Source: Gottschalkiaceae bacterium SANA (GTDB lineage Bacteria; Bacillota; Clostridia; Tissierellales; GPF-1). Taken from it: a stretch of DNA of 64,000 nt. Positions 1 to 7,817 of this stretch are shown in pieces (position 1 is the stretch's first letter; every line of letters begins with the position of its first letter). The stretch covers positions 3,286,001 through 3,350,000 of the forward strand of contig AP028876.1 of the NCBI GenBank assembly GCA_036323355.1. The letters are read 5' to 3'. The position numbers and the translations under genes are program-made. The notes under the pieces were generated by a model that saw only the letters and a program-made list of their open reading frames with translations, made no database searches and had not been told where the DNA came from.

Positions 1-1
1 C

Positions 2-655
2 CTTTACGGCTCCGTTCAATCCCTCTTCCGTCAACTAAAGGAAAAGGACTCTCAAGTCAAACAATCTCATTTTGAGATGATTCAATTATTAAATGCGGCA
101 ATCGGAACCAATGATACCTACACCAACGGACATTCTCAACGCGTGGAAGCAATCGTCACAAAATTCGGATTGGCCATCGGCTACCAAGATCAAGATACCT
201 TGGCCGTCGCTGCACGCTTGCACGATATTGGAAAACTCGGGATTCCAACAAATGTATTAAATAAACCGGGAAAACTGAATGCCAGCGAATTTAAAAAAAT
301 CAAGGATCACCCTTCCAAGGGTGCTGAGATACTATCCCGTAGCGAATTTTTTAGCGCTGCAGTGCCTTTGGTTCGTCATCACCATGAACATTGGGACGGC
401 AAGGGATACCCCGATGGGCTTTCTAGAAATACAATCCCCTTGGGTGCTCAAATCCTCGCCTTAGCCGATGTTTATGACGCCCTAACCACCAACCGTCCCT
501 ATCGAAAAGCACTCGATCATAGAGAAGCGCTTAGAATCATTCGAGATGAATCCGGTTCTACTTTCAATCCGGTATTGGCAGATCAATTCCTCTCCTTTCT
601 TTCAGATCCAGCTCTCTCTTATTCCATTCAAAAAAATGCCTCCAAAGTCGTTTAG
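2..655 (+). CDS. HD-GYP domain phosphodiesterase, 5'-truncated by window edge
   Basis: The reading frame is open from base 2, so the N-terminal part lies outside the window; the ATG at 77 is internal. The visible 217 residues form a full HD-GYP domain, the family that hydrolyses cyclic di-GMP. I see the HD metal pair in HDIGKLGIP, the downstream HP..G segment, the HHEHWDGKGYPDGL signature that carries the GYP motif, and the DALTTNRPYRKA segment. All expected metal-binding His and Asp residues look present, so it is probably active. Sensor or receiver domains, if any, would be upstream. The gene converges on the CHAD gene and its stop codon lies inside the shared terminator hairpin. The family call is secure; the signal and cellular target are unknown. 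Confidence 0.9.
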   Translation, partial: LYGSVQSLFRQLKEKDSQVKQSHFEMIQLLNAAIGTNDTYTNGHSQRVEAIVTKFGLAIGYQDQDTLAVAARLHDIGKLGIPTNVLNKPGKLNASEFKKIKDHPSKGAEILSRSEFFSAAVPLVRHHHEHWDGKGYPDGLSRNTIPLGAQILALADVYDALTTNRPYRKALDHREALRIIRDESGSTFNPVLADQFLSFLSDPALSYSIQKNASKVV

Positions 656-690
656 GTAATCAAATCAATTACCCTCTACTTTGGAGGCAT
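630..690 (-). terminator. Nested intrinsic terminator between convergent genes
   Basis: A perfect 12-bp stem (637-648 with 678-689) encloses a second 6-bp stem (655-660 with 668-673). On the minus strand it is followed by seven T, as expected for termination of the CHAD gene. It covers the stop codon of the HD-GYP gene. On the plus strand there is no T-run after it. Confidence 0.8.
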
Positions 691-697
691 CACATCA

Positions 698-1411
698 TTA
701 TGGGTGCTTCCTTTGTAACTTTTCAATAAAGTCAGGAAGCCTGCTTTTTGCCTTCCGTAAATTCTCTTGCAACACATCTTCATTGGCATGGCGCACCATG
801 GCATCCTTTTCTTCCAACCAGTCAAACCACTTTCGATTGGTCAATCCATCCTGTATCAATCCCAACAGATCCTGCCATTCCTTTAAAAGAACAAGGATTT
901 CTTTATCAGCTACCGCTTTTTGCTCCAAGGTATACCGGTAACCCTTAATCCGGATTCTCAACCGGTGCCAATCTACATACTCCGCTTCGCTTTCACAAAA
1001 AATTTGCTTACGCAACTTCTCCTCTCTTTGATTGTCGGCTTCACCATTCATTCTTAAAGCCAGTTGATCAATTTCATCCCAAAAACCTGCCGCATATTTG
1101 AAACCATCGATCATAAGCAATCGCGAGAACCGACCCTTTTCAACTGATTTTTCATCGATCGCCTCTCCGAATATTTCAATAAACACATCCCACTCCCGGA
1201 CCAATGCCGTTTGGCGTTGCAAAAATACCAATCTGTTTTTTACCTGCTTATCGGTTCCCTTGGAATCAGAATGCCAAAATTTCAAATAGCTACGCGTCTT
1301 ACGAATCGCCACTCGATAAGCATGTACTGCTTCCGGCACCCATTCTTCTCGCATCCCTAAGTCATATTTTTTTTCTACCTTTTCGAGCAAATGAATCAAG
1401 GTCTTGTCCAT
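698..1411 (-). CDS. CHAD domain protein
   Basis: A 237-residue protein made almost only of a CHAD domain (conserved histidine alpha-helical domain). VHAYRVAIRKTRSYLKFW near residue 29 carries the conserved His and Arg residues of the first helix. A second basic helix (RQTALVREWDVFIE) and DWHRLRIRIKGYRY are also typical. CHAD proteins bind polyphosphate or attach to polyphosphate granules; there is no CYTH triphosphatase domain fused here, so this is a CHAD-only type. The start is set by AGGAG six bases before the ATG. The oxidoreductase gene ends 9 bp upstream, so the two may be co-transcribed. Polyphosphate binding is family knowledge, not shown by the sequence. Confidence 0.85.
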   Translation of the reverse strand: MDKTLIHLLEKVEKKYDLGMREEWVPEAVHAYRVAIRKTRSYLKFWHSDSKGTDKQVKNRLVFLQRQTALVREWDVFIEIFGEAIDEKSVEKGRFSRLLMIDGFKYAAGFWDEIDQLALRMNGEADNQREEKLRKQIFCESEAEYVDWHRLRIRIKGYRYTLEQKAVADKEILVLLKEWQDLLGLIQDGLTNRKWFDWLEEKDAMVRHANEDVLQENLRKAKSRLPDFIEKLQRKHP

Positions 1412-1420
1412 AACCTGCTC

Positions 1421-2602
1421 CTACACCAAAAGTTCTTCAATTCCTCGACTTACGTCCACAAAAGAACTTTTTTGAACCAATTTTTTTAATCGCTGCATCT
1501 GTGAAACATCACCAATCAAGACGCCACCCACAAGGCGTTCTCCTTTAACATACAATCGCTTCCAACGACCCTTTTCCGCATAAAAGGCATCCACCGTCTT
1601 ATCATAGTCCTGTACATCACCTACGGAAAATACACGAATTCCCGCAATATTCAATAGGGTAAAAGGGGCTTCCGATTCGTAGCGTTCCTTGCCACCTGCC
1701 ATATTCGCACCGGCAATTCTTCCCTGAGCCGTTGCCTGAGTCCATAGTCCAAATCCTTGCCCATTTAACTCCACTGCATCTCCAGCAGCGAAAACTATAG
1801 AATCACTGGTTTCCAATCGGTCATTTACCACAATGCCTCGATTCACTTCCAAACCGGCACCCTTAGCTAGACTTGTATCCGCACGCACACCCACTGAAAA
1901 GATCAGATGATCAACCATTAAAGTCTCACCACGCTTCATAAGCATGTGTACTTTCCCGTCATTCGTATCCGCTTTGACCAGAGAATTAGACAAAGAGAAG
2001 GCAAGACCCTTGGCCTCCAAGATCTCTTGATATATTTTCCCCATTTCTGGATCCAATTGCCGAGGCAACAGAGAATCAAAAAACTCGATCACACGAACAT
2101 GAACACCTGCTTTTTTAAGAGACCATGCCGCTTCGAGCCCCAACAATCCTCCACCGATTACCGCGGCCTCTTCTTCGGCTTTTAATCCTTGGTTCAAGTC
2201 CTTCAAGTTCTGAAAACTTCGAATTGATGCCATTTGATCAGACCATGCTCCTTCAAAAGGTGGAATAAAAGGCTTGGCTCCCGTTGCGATCAGCAAGCGA
2301 TTGTAGATCACCTCGCTTCCATCATCAAGAAGAACCTTTTGATTCTGCCGATCGATTTGCTTGACCGTGCAGCCTACTTTCAATTCAATCTTTTTTGCCT
2401 TGTATTGGTCCACCGACTCAATCAATAATTTATCAATCTCGACCTTTTCCCCAATAAAATGAGAGAGGCGGGGCCGATGGTAGGGTGCGTAGGGCTCTTT
2501 TCCAATCAATAAAAGACTTCCTTCTTTATCCATCTCTCGGATTGCTTTCGCAGCCGCATATCCAGCTGCGCCCGTTCCGATAATTACATATTTCTTTTCC
2601 AT
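1421..2602 (-). CDS. FAD/NAD(P)-dependent pyridine nucleotide-disulfide-type oxidoreductase
   Basis: A 393-residue flavoprotein with two Rossmann folds: the FAD-binding IGTGAAGYAAAKAIR at residues 8-22, the NAD(P)H-binding AVIGGGLLGLEAAWSLKKAG in the middle, and the second FAD motif VFAAGDAVE. No CxxxxC redox disulfide is seen after the first motif, so it resembles the rubredoxin reductase / NirB N-terminal class rather than thioredoxin reductase. Likely role: NAD(P)H-dependent reduction of a small electron carrier, perhaps in oxygen or peroxide protection (inference). The frame is open further upstream, but MEKKYVIIG preceded by GGAGG is the convincing start. That GGAGG lies inside a hairpin (see 2603-2647), so expression may be gated. 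Confidence 0.82.
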   Translation of the reverse strand: MEKKYVIIGTGAAGYAAAKAIREMDKEGSLLLIGKEPYAPYHRPRLSHFIGEKVEIDKLLIESVDQYKAKKIELKVGCTVKQIDRQNQKVLLDDGSEVIYNRLLIATGAKPFIPPFEGAWSDQMASIRSFQNLKDLNQGLKAEEEAAVIGGGLLGLEAAWSLKKAGVHVRVIEFFDSLLPRQLDPEMGKIYQEILEAKGLAFSLSNSLVKADTNDGKVHMLMKRGETLMVDHLIFSVGVRADTSLAKGAGLEVNRGIVVNDRLETSDSIVFAAGDAVELNGQGFGLWTQATAQGRIAGANMAGGKERYESEAPFTLLNIAGIRVFSVGDVQDYDKTVDAFYAEKGRWKRLYVKGERLVGGVLIGDVSQMQRLKKLVQKSSFVDVSRGIEELLV

Positions 2603-2647
2603 AAAAAAACCTCCTTCGGTATGATTATTCATACCCCTCGGAGGTTT
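2603..2647 (-). promoter_or_regulatory. Terminator-like hairpin that also sequesters the oxidoreductase RBS
   Basis: An 8-bp stem (2607-2614 with 2640-2647) is stacked on an inner 6-bp stem (2618-2623 with 2630-2635). Read on the minus strand, the 3' arm is the GGAGG Shine-Dalgarno of the oxidoreductase, followed by a T-run and then the ATG. It can therefore act as the terminator of the TraB-family gene and as an RBS lock or attenuator for the next gene. Only 52 bp separate the two genes. Confidence 0.7.
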
Positions 2648-2654
2648 GTTCATG

Positions 2655-3896
2655 CTAAAATAAATTTTTGAAAATATCCATACCGCCAACCAGGGTTCCA
2701 ATCGTGCTGCCAATATTGGCAAACATGACGACCAGCAGGACCCGCGTCACCTTATTGCGCCAAAAACCGCGAACCGATGTGGCATCTTCCGCCAGACTAT
2801 GAAAATCAGATACACTCGGTCGCCTCATCTTGGCTTCCACCAATCCTGCAAACCAGCCAGCTGCCAAGAATGGATTCAAGGAGCTGATGGGTGCAACCAA
2901 AAAAGCCGTTAAAATGGCGAGTGGATGTCCAAAAGCAAGCAAGGTTCCCAGTGCCGAGAAGGTTCCATTCCATAAAATCCAGGTACGCACCTGTTCCCAT
3001 CCCGTTGCCTGTCCACGCGTAAACCCATAAAGAATTAATCCCAAAATCGCCGCTGGGATCAACCATGGCAAAATCTTTGAGCCCGCTTTTTTTTCCGGAA
3101 TCACTTCTAATGCTTTCAAATCATGGTCTTTTTCAATCTCTCGACTCACACCGGGAAGATGTCCCGCACCCAGAACCGCTATAACCTTCTGGCCTGGAGC
3201 TGTACGGATCTTTTCGGCCAAATACATATCTCGTTCATCAATCAAGGTTCGTTTCAAGGCTGGGAACATTTCTGCCAATTCATCCATCATCTTGTCCAAG
3301 GCATCCAACTCTTTCATTGCAGACAGATCCTCTTCCGTGATATCTTCATCGTCAAAAACACTTAAAACCAATTGCATCATCAACTTGATCTTTCCTGTAA
3401 ATCCAACATTCCGCCATACGCGATTCAAGGTGATTTGAATATCTCGATCCGCTAGAACAAGGTCCGCGCCAATTTCCTGGGCAGACTTGATCCCTTGCAT
3501 CATCTCGGCTCCCGGTTTAATTCCCAATTGATCAGCCATCTTCTTTTGAAAAGAAGCCAATACCAAGTTCGCCATCATCGACAGCACTTTCTTCTTTCGT
3601 ATGATTTGAATCACATCTGTATTTTGATATTTTTCAGGATTCCGAATCGAATTGTATCGACCCTCATCCAGCTCGATACATACGGTGTCCGGCTGCTCCC
3701 GCGCGATTATTTCAGCAACTTCCTCAGCGCTCTCTTTGGACACATGTGCCGTCCCGATCAAAATGATCTCTTTACCATCGTATTCCACGGTTATGGTATG
3801 TTCATTTTCCACCTTTTCCGCTATTTCCTCCGTCACATCTTCTGTCGCCTTATCCGTCACGTCTTCATTCACGCTTTCGGTATTGTTTTCCGTCAT
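2655..3896 (-). CDS. TraB/PrgY family membrane protein
   Basis: A 413-residue protein. The first ~35 residues are acidic and threonine-rich with a repetitive TE/VTE pattern. From residue ~40 there is a TraB domain, with the IGTAHVS motif, the VCIELDEGRY segment, KKVLSMMANLVLASFQKK and the VLADRDIQITLNRVW region. The C-terminal ~140 residues hold three or four hydrophobic segments, so the protein is membrane-anchored at its C terminus. TraB/PrgY proteins bind or block peptide pheromones in enterococci and belong to a wider presumed-protease superfamily, but the role of the long membrane-bound clostridial forms is unknown. The start is preceded by GGGGTGAG. The gene lies between htrA and the oxidoreductase, all on the minus strand. 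Confidence 0.85.
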   Translation of the reverse strand: MTENNTESVNEDVTDKATEDVTEEIAEKVENEHTITVEYDGKEIILIGTAHVSKESAEEVAEIIAREQPDTVCIELDEGRYNSIRNPEKYQNTDVIQIIRKKKVLSMMANLVLASFQKKMADQLGIKPGAEMMQGIKSAQEIGADLVLADRDIQITLNRVWRNVGFTGKIKLMMQLVLSVFDDEDITEEDLSAMKELDALDKMMDELAEMFPALKRTLIDERDMYLAEKIRTAPGQKVIAVLGAGHLPGVSREIEKDHDLKALEVIPEKKAGSKILPWLIPAAILGLILYGFTRGQATGWEQVRTWILWNGTFSALGTLLAFGHPLAILTAFLVAPISSLNPFLAAGWFAGLVEAKMRRPSVSDFHSLAEDATSVRGFWRNKVTRVLLVVMFANIGSTIGTLVGGMDIFKNLF

Positions 3897-3956
3897 GTTC
3901 TCACCCCGTTTTTGAATTCGTTTAATTATATCATACTCCCTATATAAACACGAGAA

Positions 3957-3977
3957 GACCGCGGGAGTACCGCGGCC
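3957..3977 (-). terminator. GC-rich hairpin after htrA
   Basis: CCGCGG at 3959-3964 and again at 3970-3975 form a compact hairpin between the htrA stop and the TraB-family start. The minus-strand tail is only moderately T-rich, so it may be a weak terminator or a processing/pausing structure. A TATAAT-like -10 for the TraB gene lies just downstream near 3927-3932. Confidence 0.45.
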
Positions 3978-4010
3978 TACTCTAAGGGAGATTTATCATG
4001 AAACAGATGC

Positions 4011-5420
4011 TTATTCATCTGCCCGTTGGGCTAATTCTAGTGTAACGCTAAATTCTACATCATCGCGATATCCTTTAACTACGATGGATTCGCCGACCTT
4101 TTTAAAATATAGTTGACCAAGCAAAGCTTCCATGGTTGTAATTCGATTTCCATCGAATTCAGTAATGATATCGCCTGCCTTTAATCCCGCTTCTCTTGCT
4201 GGGGTTCCCATCAAAACACGAATCAGCAATACCCCTTCAGGCACACCCCACGAACGCGCACGTTCGGCGCCCAATGCTTCGCCAATAATACCAATATAGG
4301 GTCTGGCAACCTCGCCAGTTTCCACCAATTGTTCCAGAATTGGAATGGCATGATTGATTGGAATCGCGAATCCAATTCCCTCAACCTTCTCATCAGCTAT
4401 TTTGATGGTATTGATACCGATCAATTCCCCGCGGTCGTTGAGCAATGCACCGCCGCTATTCCCCGGGTTGATCGCCGCATCTGTCTGAATCAAAGACACC
4501 GATTGACGTCCATTGGTTGAGATCTCTCGCTGCTCGGAACTAATAATCCCTTGGGTGACAGAATTGCCTAGCCCGAGTGGATTGCCAATCGCAATCGCAA
4601 CCTCACCCGTCCGTACCTTAGAAGAATCTCCAAAGGGTACAGATTGAACCCGATCAAAGTTTGCCGGGTTATCAAAATCGTCTCGGCTTAACTTTAATAC
4701 TGCCAGATCCGTTTCCGAATCAGCTCCTAAAAGTTCCGCAACTACGGTCACGCCATCTTCAAAGGTCACTTGTATGGCGCGTGCTCCGTCAATCACATGT
4801 TGATTGGTTAAAAGCAACAGTTCATCATTTCGACGATCAAAGACAACCCCCGAACCTGCACTCTGACCCAATTGGGCATTGCCAAAAACATCTGTACCCA
4901 CAACCTCTGTTTGAATTGCGACGATCGATGGACCGACACGATCCACAAGATCAACGATGAGATTGGGCTCCCGATTGACTACGACCGAAGTGTTCGCTTC
5001 AGACACAGTAGTCGGCACCTCATAAGGAATCTGATTTTGCGATGCACGAAGTCCCGCAATGCCAGAGCCCAAACCATACCCCGTTGAAAAGACCAAGACA
5101 AAGACCAGAAACAAAGCGATGCCCCGAAGACCTTTTCGCCTCGGTTTTTTTGACTCCGCTTCCTCCCATGAAACTCCTTCTTCACGAATCGGTTGATCTA
5201 TGGTCTCATTAGCCTGGTCAATGCTTTCGTCCAATTCCTCAAGGTTCTCATCGAGTTCCGCAAGAACTTCATCCCCATTCTCAACTTCTATTGTTTCAAT
5301 ATGATCTTTACTCTCTTCAGTATCTTCTGTTTCAATACCAAAAAAGTTTATTGTTCTTTCATCATGTTCTCTGTCTTCTGGAATTATCCCGTCATTTTCT
5401 CGTTCCTTTTTCCCGTCCAT
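4011..5420 (-). CDS. Membrane-anchored HtrA/DegP-like serine protease (S1C) with PDZ domain
   Basis: A 469-residue envelope quality-control protease. Residues 1-95 form a very acidic cytoplasmic segment ending in a basic KKPRRKGLR stop. Residues ~100-123 are one transmembrane helix, followed by a trypsin-like domain outside the membrane. The catalytic triad is visible: His208 (LTNQHVIDG), Asp238 (SETDLAVLKL) and Ser322 (NPGNSGGALL). One PDZ domain covers about 375-465. Layout and length match HtrA/YkdA/YvtA of Firmicutes, which degrade misfolded exported proteins. The ATG at 5420 is chosen because GGAGGAGGT lies just upstream; an in-frame TTG at 5435 sits within that RBS. In family members expression is often controlled by a CssRS-type two-component system, and one lies nearby (7.1-9.2 kb). 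Confidence 0.93.
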   Translation of the reverse strand: MDGKKERENDGIIPEDREHDERTINFFGIETEDTEESKDHIETIEVENGDEVLAELDENLEELDESIDQANETIDQPIREEGVSWEEAESKKPRRKGLRGIALFLVFVLVFSTGYGLGSGIAGLRASQNQIPYEVPTTVSEANTSVVVNREPNLIVDLVDRVGPSIVAIQTEVVGTDVFGNAQLGQSAGSGVVFDRRNDELLLLTNQHVIDGARAIQVTFEDGVTVVAELLGADSETDLAVLKLSRDDFDNPANFDRVQSVPFGDSSKVRTGEVAIAIGNPLGLGNSVTQGIISSEQREISTNGRQSVSLIQTDAAINPGNSGGALLNDRGELIGINTIKIADEKVEGIGFAIPINHAIPILEQLVETGEVARPYIGIIGEALGAERARSWGVPEGVLLIRVLMGTPAREAGLKAGDIITEFDGNRITTMEALLGQLYFKKVGESIVVKGYRDDVEFSVTLELAQRADE

Positions 5421-5449
5421 ATAGACCTCCTCCAACAGATGATACTCGT

Positions 5450-5478
5450 ATTATACGCCACCTTTATGAAGAAATTAA
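5450..5478 (-). promoter_or_regulatory. Putative sigma-A promoter of htrA
   Basis: On the minus strand TTAATT (5473-5478) and TATAAT (5450-5455) are separated by 17 bp, about 30 bp upstream of the htrA start. The -10 box is perfect and the -35 is moderate. It lies between the hairpin-repeat array and the gene, so the array would not be in this transcript. Confidence 0.5.
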
Positions 5479-5508
5479 AAATGACCTTTAAACGATTTGT
5501 GAATTAAT

Positions 5509-5725
5509 CTTCATCCTTGACTCATGAAGTTTATACTCTATAAATTCTCGGCTTCGTCCTATCATGTAGCGTCTATTCTATAAGATCCCGACTTCATCTG
5601 ATTATGATGAAGCGTACATTCTATAAGTTACTCGCCTTCGTCCTATTTACGAAGCGTACATTCTATAAGTTACTCGACTTCGTCCTATTTACGAAGCGTA
5701 CATTCTATAAGTTACTCGACTTCGT
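5509..5725. repeat. 42-bp tandem repeats, each forming a small hairpin
   Basis: About five copies with starts near 5526, 5566, 5609, 5651 and 5693 (spacing 40, 43, 42 and 42 bp). The last three are nearly identical and the first two have drifted. Each junction can form a short hairpin: CTTCAT/ATGAAG at 5509-5529, CTTCATC/GATGAAG at 5592-5612, and CTTCGT/ACGAAG at 5636-5654 and 5678-5696. The stem bases differ between copies but stay complementary. The last copy runs into the 3' end of the TolC-like gene and includes its final DEVE codons and stop, so the array seems to have grown from the gene's 3' end. Confidence 0.85.
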
Positions 5726-7013
5726 CTAGAATTGATGGAGAAATGCCGTTTTTGGTAAGAATCCAATCGATATATGCTTCGTCAGTATCGGCATGTACCG
5801 CATCCGGATCATAAGCCCAAGTTGCAACTTGTGTCTTCATCTCACTCATCCATGTTTCATCCATGCTTTCCATACGTTTTGCATAGATTGACTGCTGGCG
5901 TTTGTTGCTTGCAACAGCTTTATTCCACGCATAAACAGCTTCAACTTCCGCAAGCTCTGCCTTATCCAAATTCAACCTTGCCGTTTCATATTCCAGTGAA
6001 CTAATAGCCCCCGCCTGATATCGAATCTCGGCTGCTGCCCATTCCTTCTCGCGATTCTCACGATTCGTTTTTTGATTAATCGCCATAAGCGACTTATTTT
6101 CCAAGTCATTCAATTCGGCCAATAAAGCTTGCTCGCCATTCACCAAGGCTTCTTCCAAAGCGAAAGCACCTTCCATTTGATCAATTACAAAGGTCTGATA
6201 AGAATCGGGTTGATTCTTTTCAAAGTTCGGACCACGGAAGCCGTCTTCAATGGCTTGGATATTCAAAACCGTGGTTTCATAGCTATATAGAGACTTCCAA
6301 ACAGCATCTGTTACCAAGAGGTTATCATTCACATAGTTTTCGACTTGAGGGATCGCATAAATACTTCTCGTCATTTTAGGCATGCCCATTTCAGAGTCCG
6401 CATCTACTTCTAGTCCCGTCCAATACGCCAGTTTCTTGGCCGCTAATTCAACATTTTGCACCGATTGCTGCACAGTCAATTCCTGTTGAAGAACCGCCAA
6501 TGCTTGTGCGTTGACTTGTGAGGTAATGACTGCACCGGCCTTTTCCCTGACTTGCAAGGCTTCCAACTCAAGCTTAGCCAATTCAAATTCCCGACTTGCC
6601 TGCTCATGGCTCTTTTGCGCAACATAAAGATTCATCCACGCATCAGCGGCATCAGCTTTTGTCTGGTCTTCTTGAACCAATGCAGAGGTTTCATAATCGG
6701 TCAATCCATACCAATTCATTAAAGGAATCAGATAGATCTCCTTCTTATTTTGAATAGAGCTCATACTCCATCTTTCATCGTTGGCATAAGTCCGTTCAAT
6801 TGCATCTTCCGAATCTTCCAAAGCCTCTTTATAATCTTCCAACGAATCTTCGATTCGCAATTCCCAGATTTGCGGGCGATGATCTTTTTCAACAGCAGCC
6901 GTTACTGCCTGCTCTATCGTAAAATCCATTTCCAATCCATACCCAACGCCCTGAGATGTTGCCGTACCTGCAACTACCACTACTGCGGATAGAAAGAATA
7001 CCAATCGTTTCAT
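5712..7013 (-). CDS. TolC-like secreted coiled-coil protein
   Basis: A 433-residue protein with a signal peptide (basic MKR, then FFLSAVVVVAGTATSQG). The rest is long, charged, heptad-rich helices with the pattern of outer-membrane efflux (TolC) proteins: two related halves, each with long helices of Ala/Glu/Leu/Asn. An example is RYQAGAISSLEYETARLNLDKAE, typical of TolC second-half helices. In diderms TolC forms the exit duct for MacAB/HlyD pumps. Here a MacA-like adaptor and MacB-like pump lie 2.7-6 kb upstream on the same strand, and a two-component system lies directly upstream. In a monoderm its role is unclear; it may be a periplasmic-side coiled coil. RBS GAGGAGG supports the start. 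The 3' end is repeated in the array downstream. Confidence 0.72.
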   Translation of the reverse strand: MKRLVFFLSAVVVVAGTATSQGVGYGLEMDFTIEQAVTAAVEKDHRPQIWELRIEDSLEDYKEALEDSEDAIERTYANDERWSMSSIQNKKEIYLIPLMNWYGLTDYETSALVQEDQTKADAADAWMNLYVAQKSHEQASREFELAKLELEALQVREKAGAVITSQVNAQALAVLQQELTVQQSVQNVELAAKKLAYWTGLEVDADSEMGMPKMTRSIYAIPQVENYVNDNLLVTDAVWKSLYSYETTVLNIQAIEDGFRGPNFEKNQPDSYQTFVIDQMEGAFALEEALVNGEQALLAELNDLENKSLMAINQKTNRENREKEWAAAEIRYQAGAISSLEYETARLNLDKAELAEVEAVYAWNKAVASNKRQQSIYAKRMESMDETWMSEMKTQVATWAYDPDAVHADTDEAYIDWILTKNGISPSILDEVE

Positions 7014-7124
7014 ATTTTCCTCCTCATTATTTTCTCTTTTTGATATTTTAATTTGATTCTTACATACTATCTCGAAATTATAAAAAAGTTGAAAAGGGAG
7101 TATTAACGAACTATGAATTTATTC

Positions 7125-7817
7125 TTATTTCTTTCTAAATCGATAGCCAACACCCCAAACAGTCTCTATAAATTGCAACTTAGATGGATCTTTTTCAATT
7201 TTTTCTCGGATGCGGCCGATATGTACCGCCACCGTTGCGATCTCTCCCAAAGCTGCCGCATCCCATAGCCGTTCAAAAAGACGCTCCTTTGAGAATACAA
7301 TACCCGGATTTGACGCCAAGAAAAAGAGCAAATCAAATTCTTTCGCAGTCAAAGAAATCATCTCTCCACCAAGTATAACCTCACGCGAGCGATCATTGAT
7401 GGAAAGTTCTCCAATTTTTATACCACCATCTTCCAATGGTTTTACCTTGGTCAGGCGTTCATAGCGTGCAATATGAGACTTTACTCGAGCCACCAATTCC
7501 TGCGGACTAAATGGTTTCGTCATATAATCATCCGCACCCAGACCCAATCCGCGGATCTTATCGATGTCAGCCGTTTTTGCCGTCACCATGATTACCGGAA
7601 TCTCCTTGGTTTCTCTAATCTTCTTACATAGGGTATACCCATCAACACCGGGAAGCATCAAATCCAAGAGAACCAGGTCGTATTCCTTGCGATTCACCTT
7701 GTCGAGACCTTTGGTTCCGTCTGAGGCTATCTCCACAGCAAAACCATTGATCTCTAGGTAGTCCCGTTCCAACTCCGCAATGCTCTTATCGTCTTCTATA
7801 ATTAAAATTCGTTTCAT
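7125..7817 (-). CDS. OmpR/PhoB-family response regulator
   Basis: A 230-residue two-domain regulator. The receiver domain (1-~118) has the acidic pocket IEDD at residues 7-10, phosphorylation site Asp52 (VLLDLMLPGVDG) and the conserved Lys in IMVTAKT. The C-terminal winged-helix DNA-binding domain has LTAKEFDLLFFLASNPG and the TVAVHIGRIREKIEKDP recognition region, ending in ETVWGVGYRF. Its ATG overlaps the stop of the histidine kinase gene by 4 bp, so the two are translationally coupled and form a pair. The TolC-like gene follows after 111 bp. A regulator of envelope stress or antibiotic efflux is likely from the neighbours (inference). Confidence 0.93.
   Translation of the reverse strand: MKRILIIEDDKSIAELERDYLEINGFAVEIASDGTKGLDKVNRKEYDLVLLDLMLPGVDGYTLCKKIRETKEIPVIMVTAKTADIDKIRGLGLGADDYMTKPFSPQELVARVKSHIARYERLTKVKPLEDGGIKIGELSINDRSREVILGGEMISLTAKEFDLLFFLASNPGIVFSKERLFERLWDAAALGEIATVAVHIGRIREKIEKDPSKLQFIETVWGVGYRFRKK

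Noticed and set aside
1421-2722. Longer oxidoreductase frame starting at 2722
   Set aside because: The extra 40 residues overlap the TraB-family gene, have no RBS, and the MEKKYVIIG start has a strong GGAGG.
3495-3947. 150-residue plus-strand frame opposite the TraB-family gene
   Set aside because: Antisense shadow rich in His/Phe/Ile with no domain, RBS or promoter; the same holds for other antisense frames such as 13730-14221, 40228-40686, 49123-49512 and 55881-56309.
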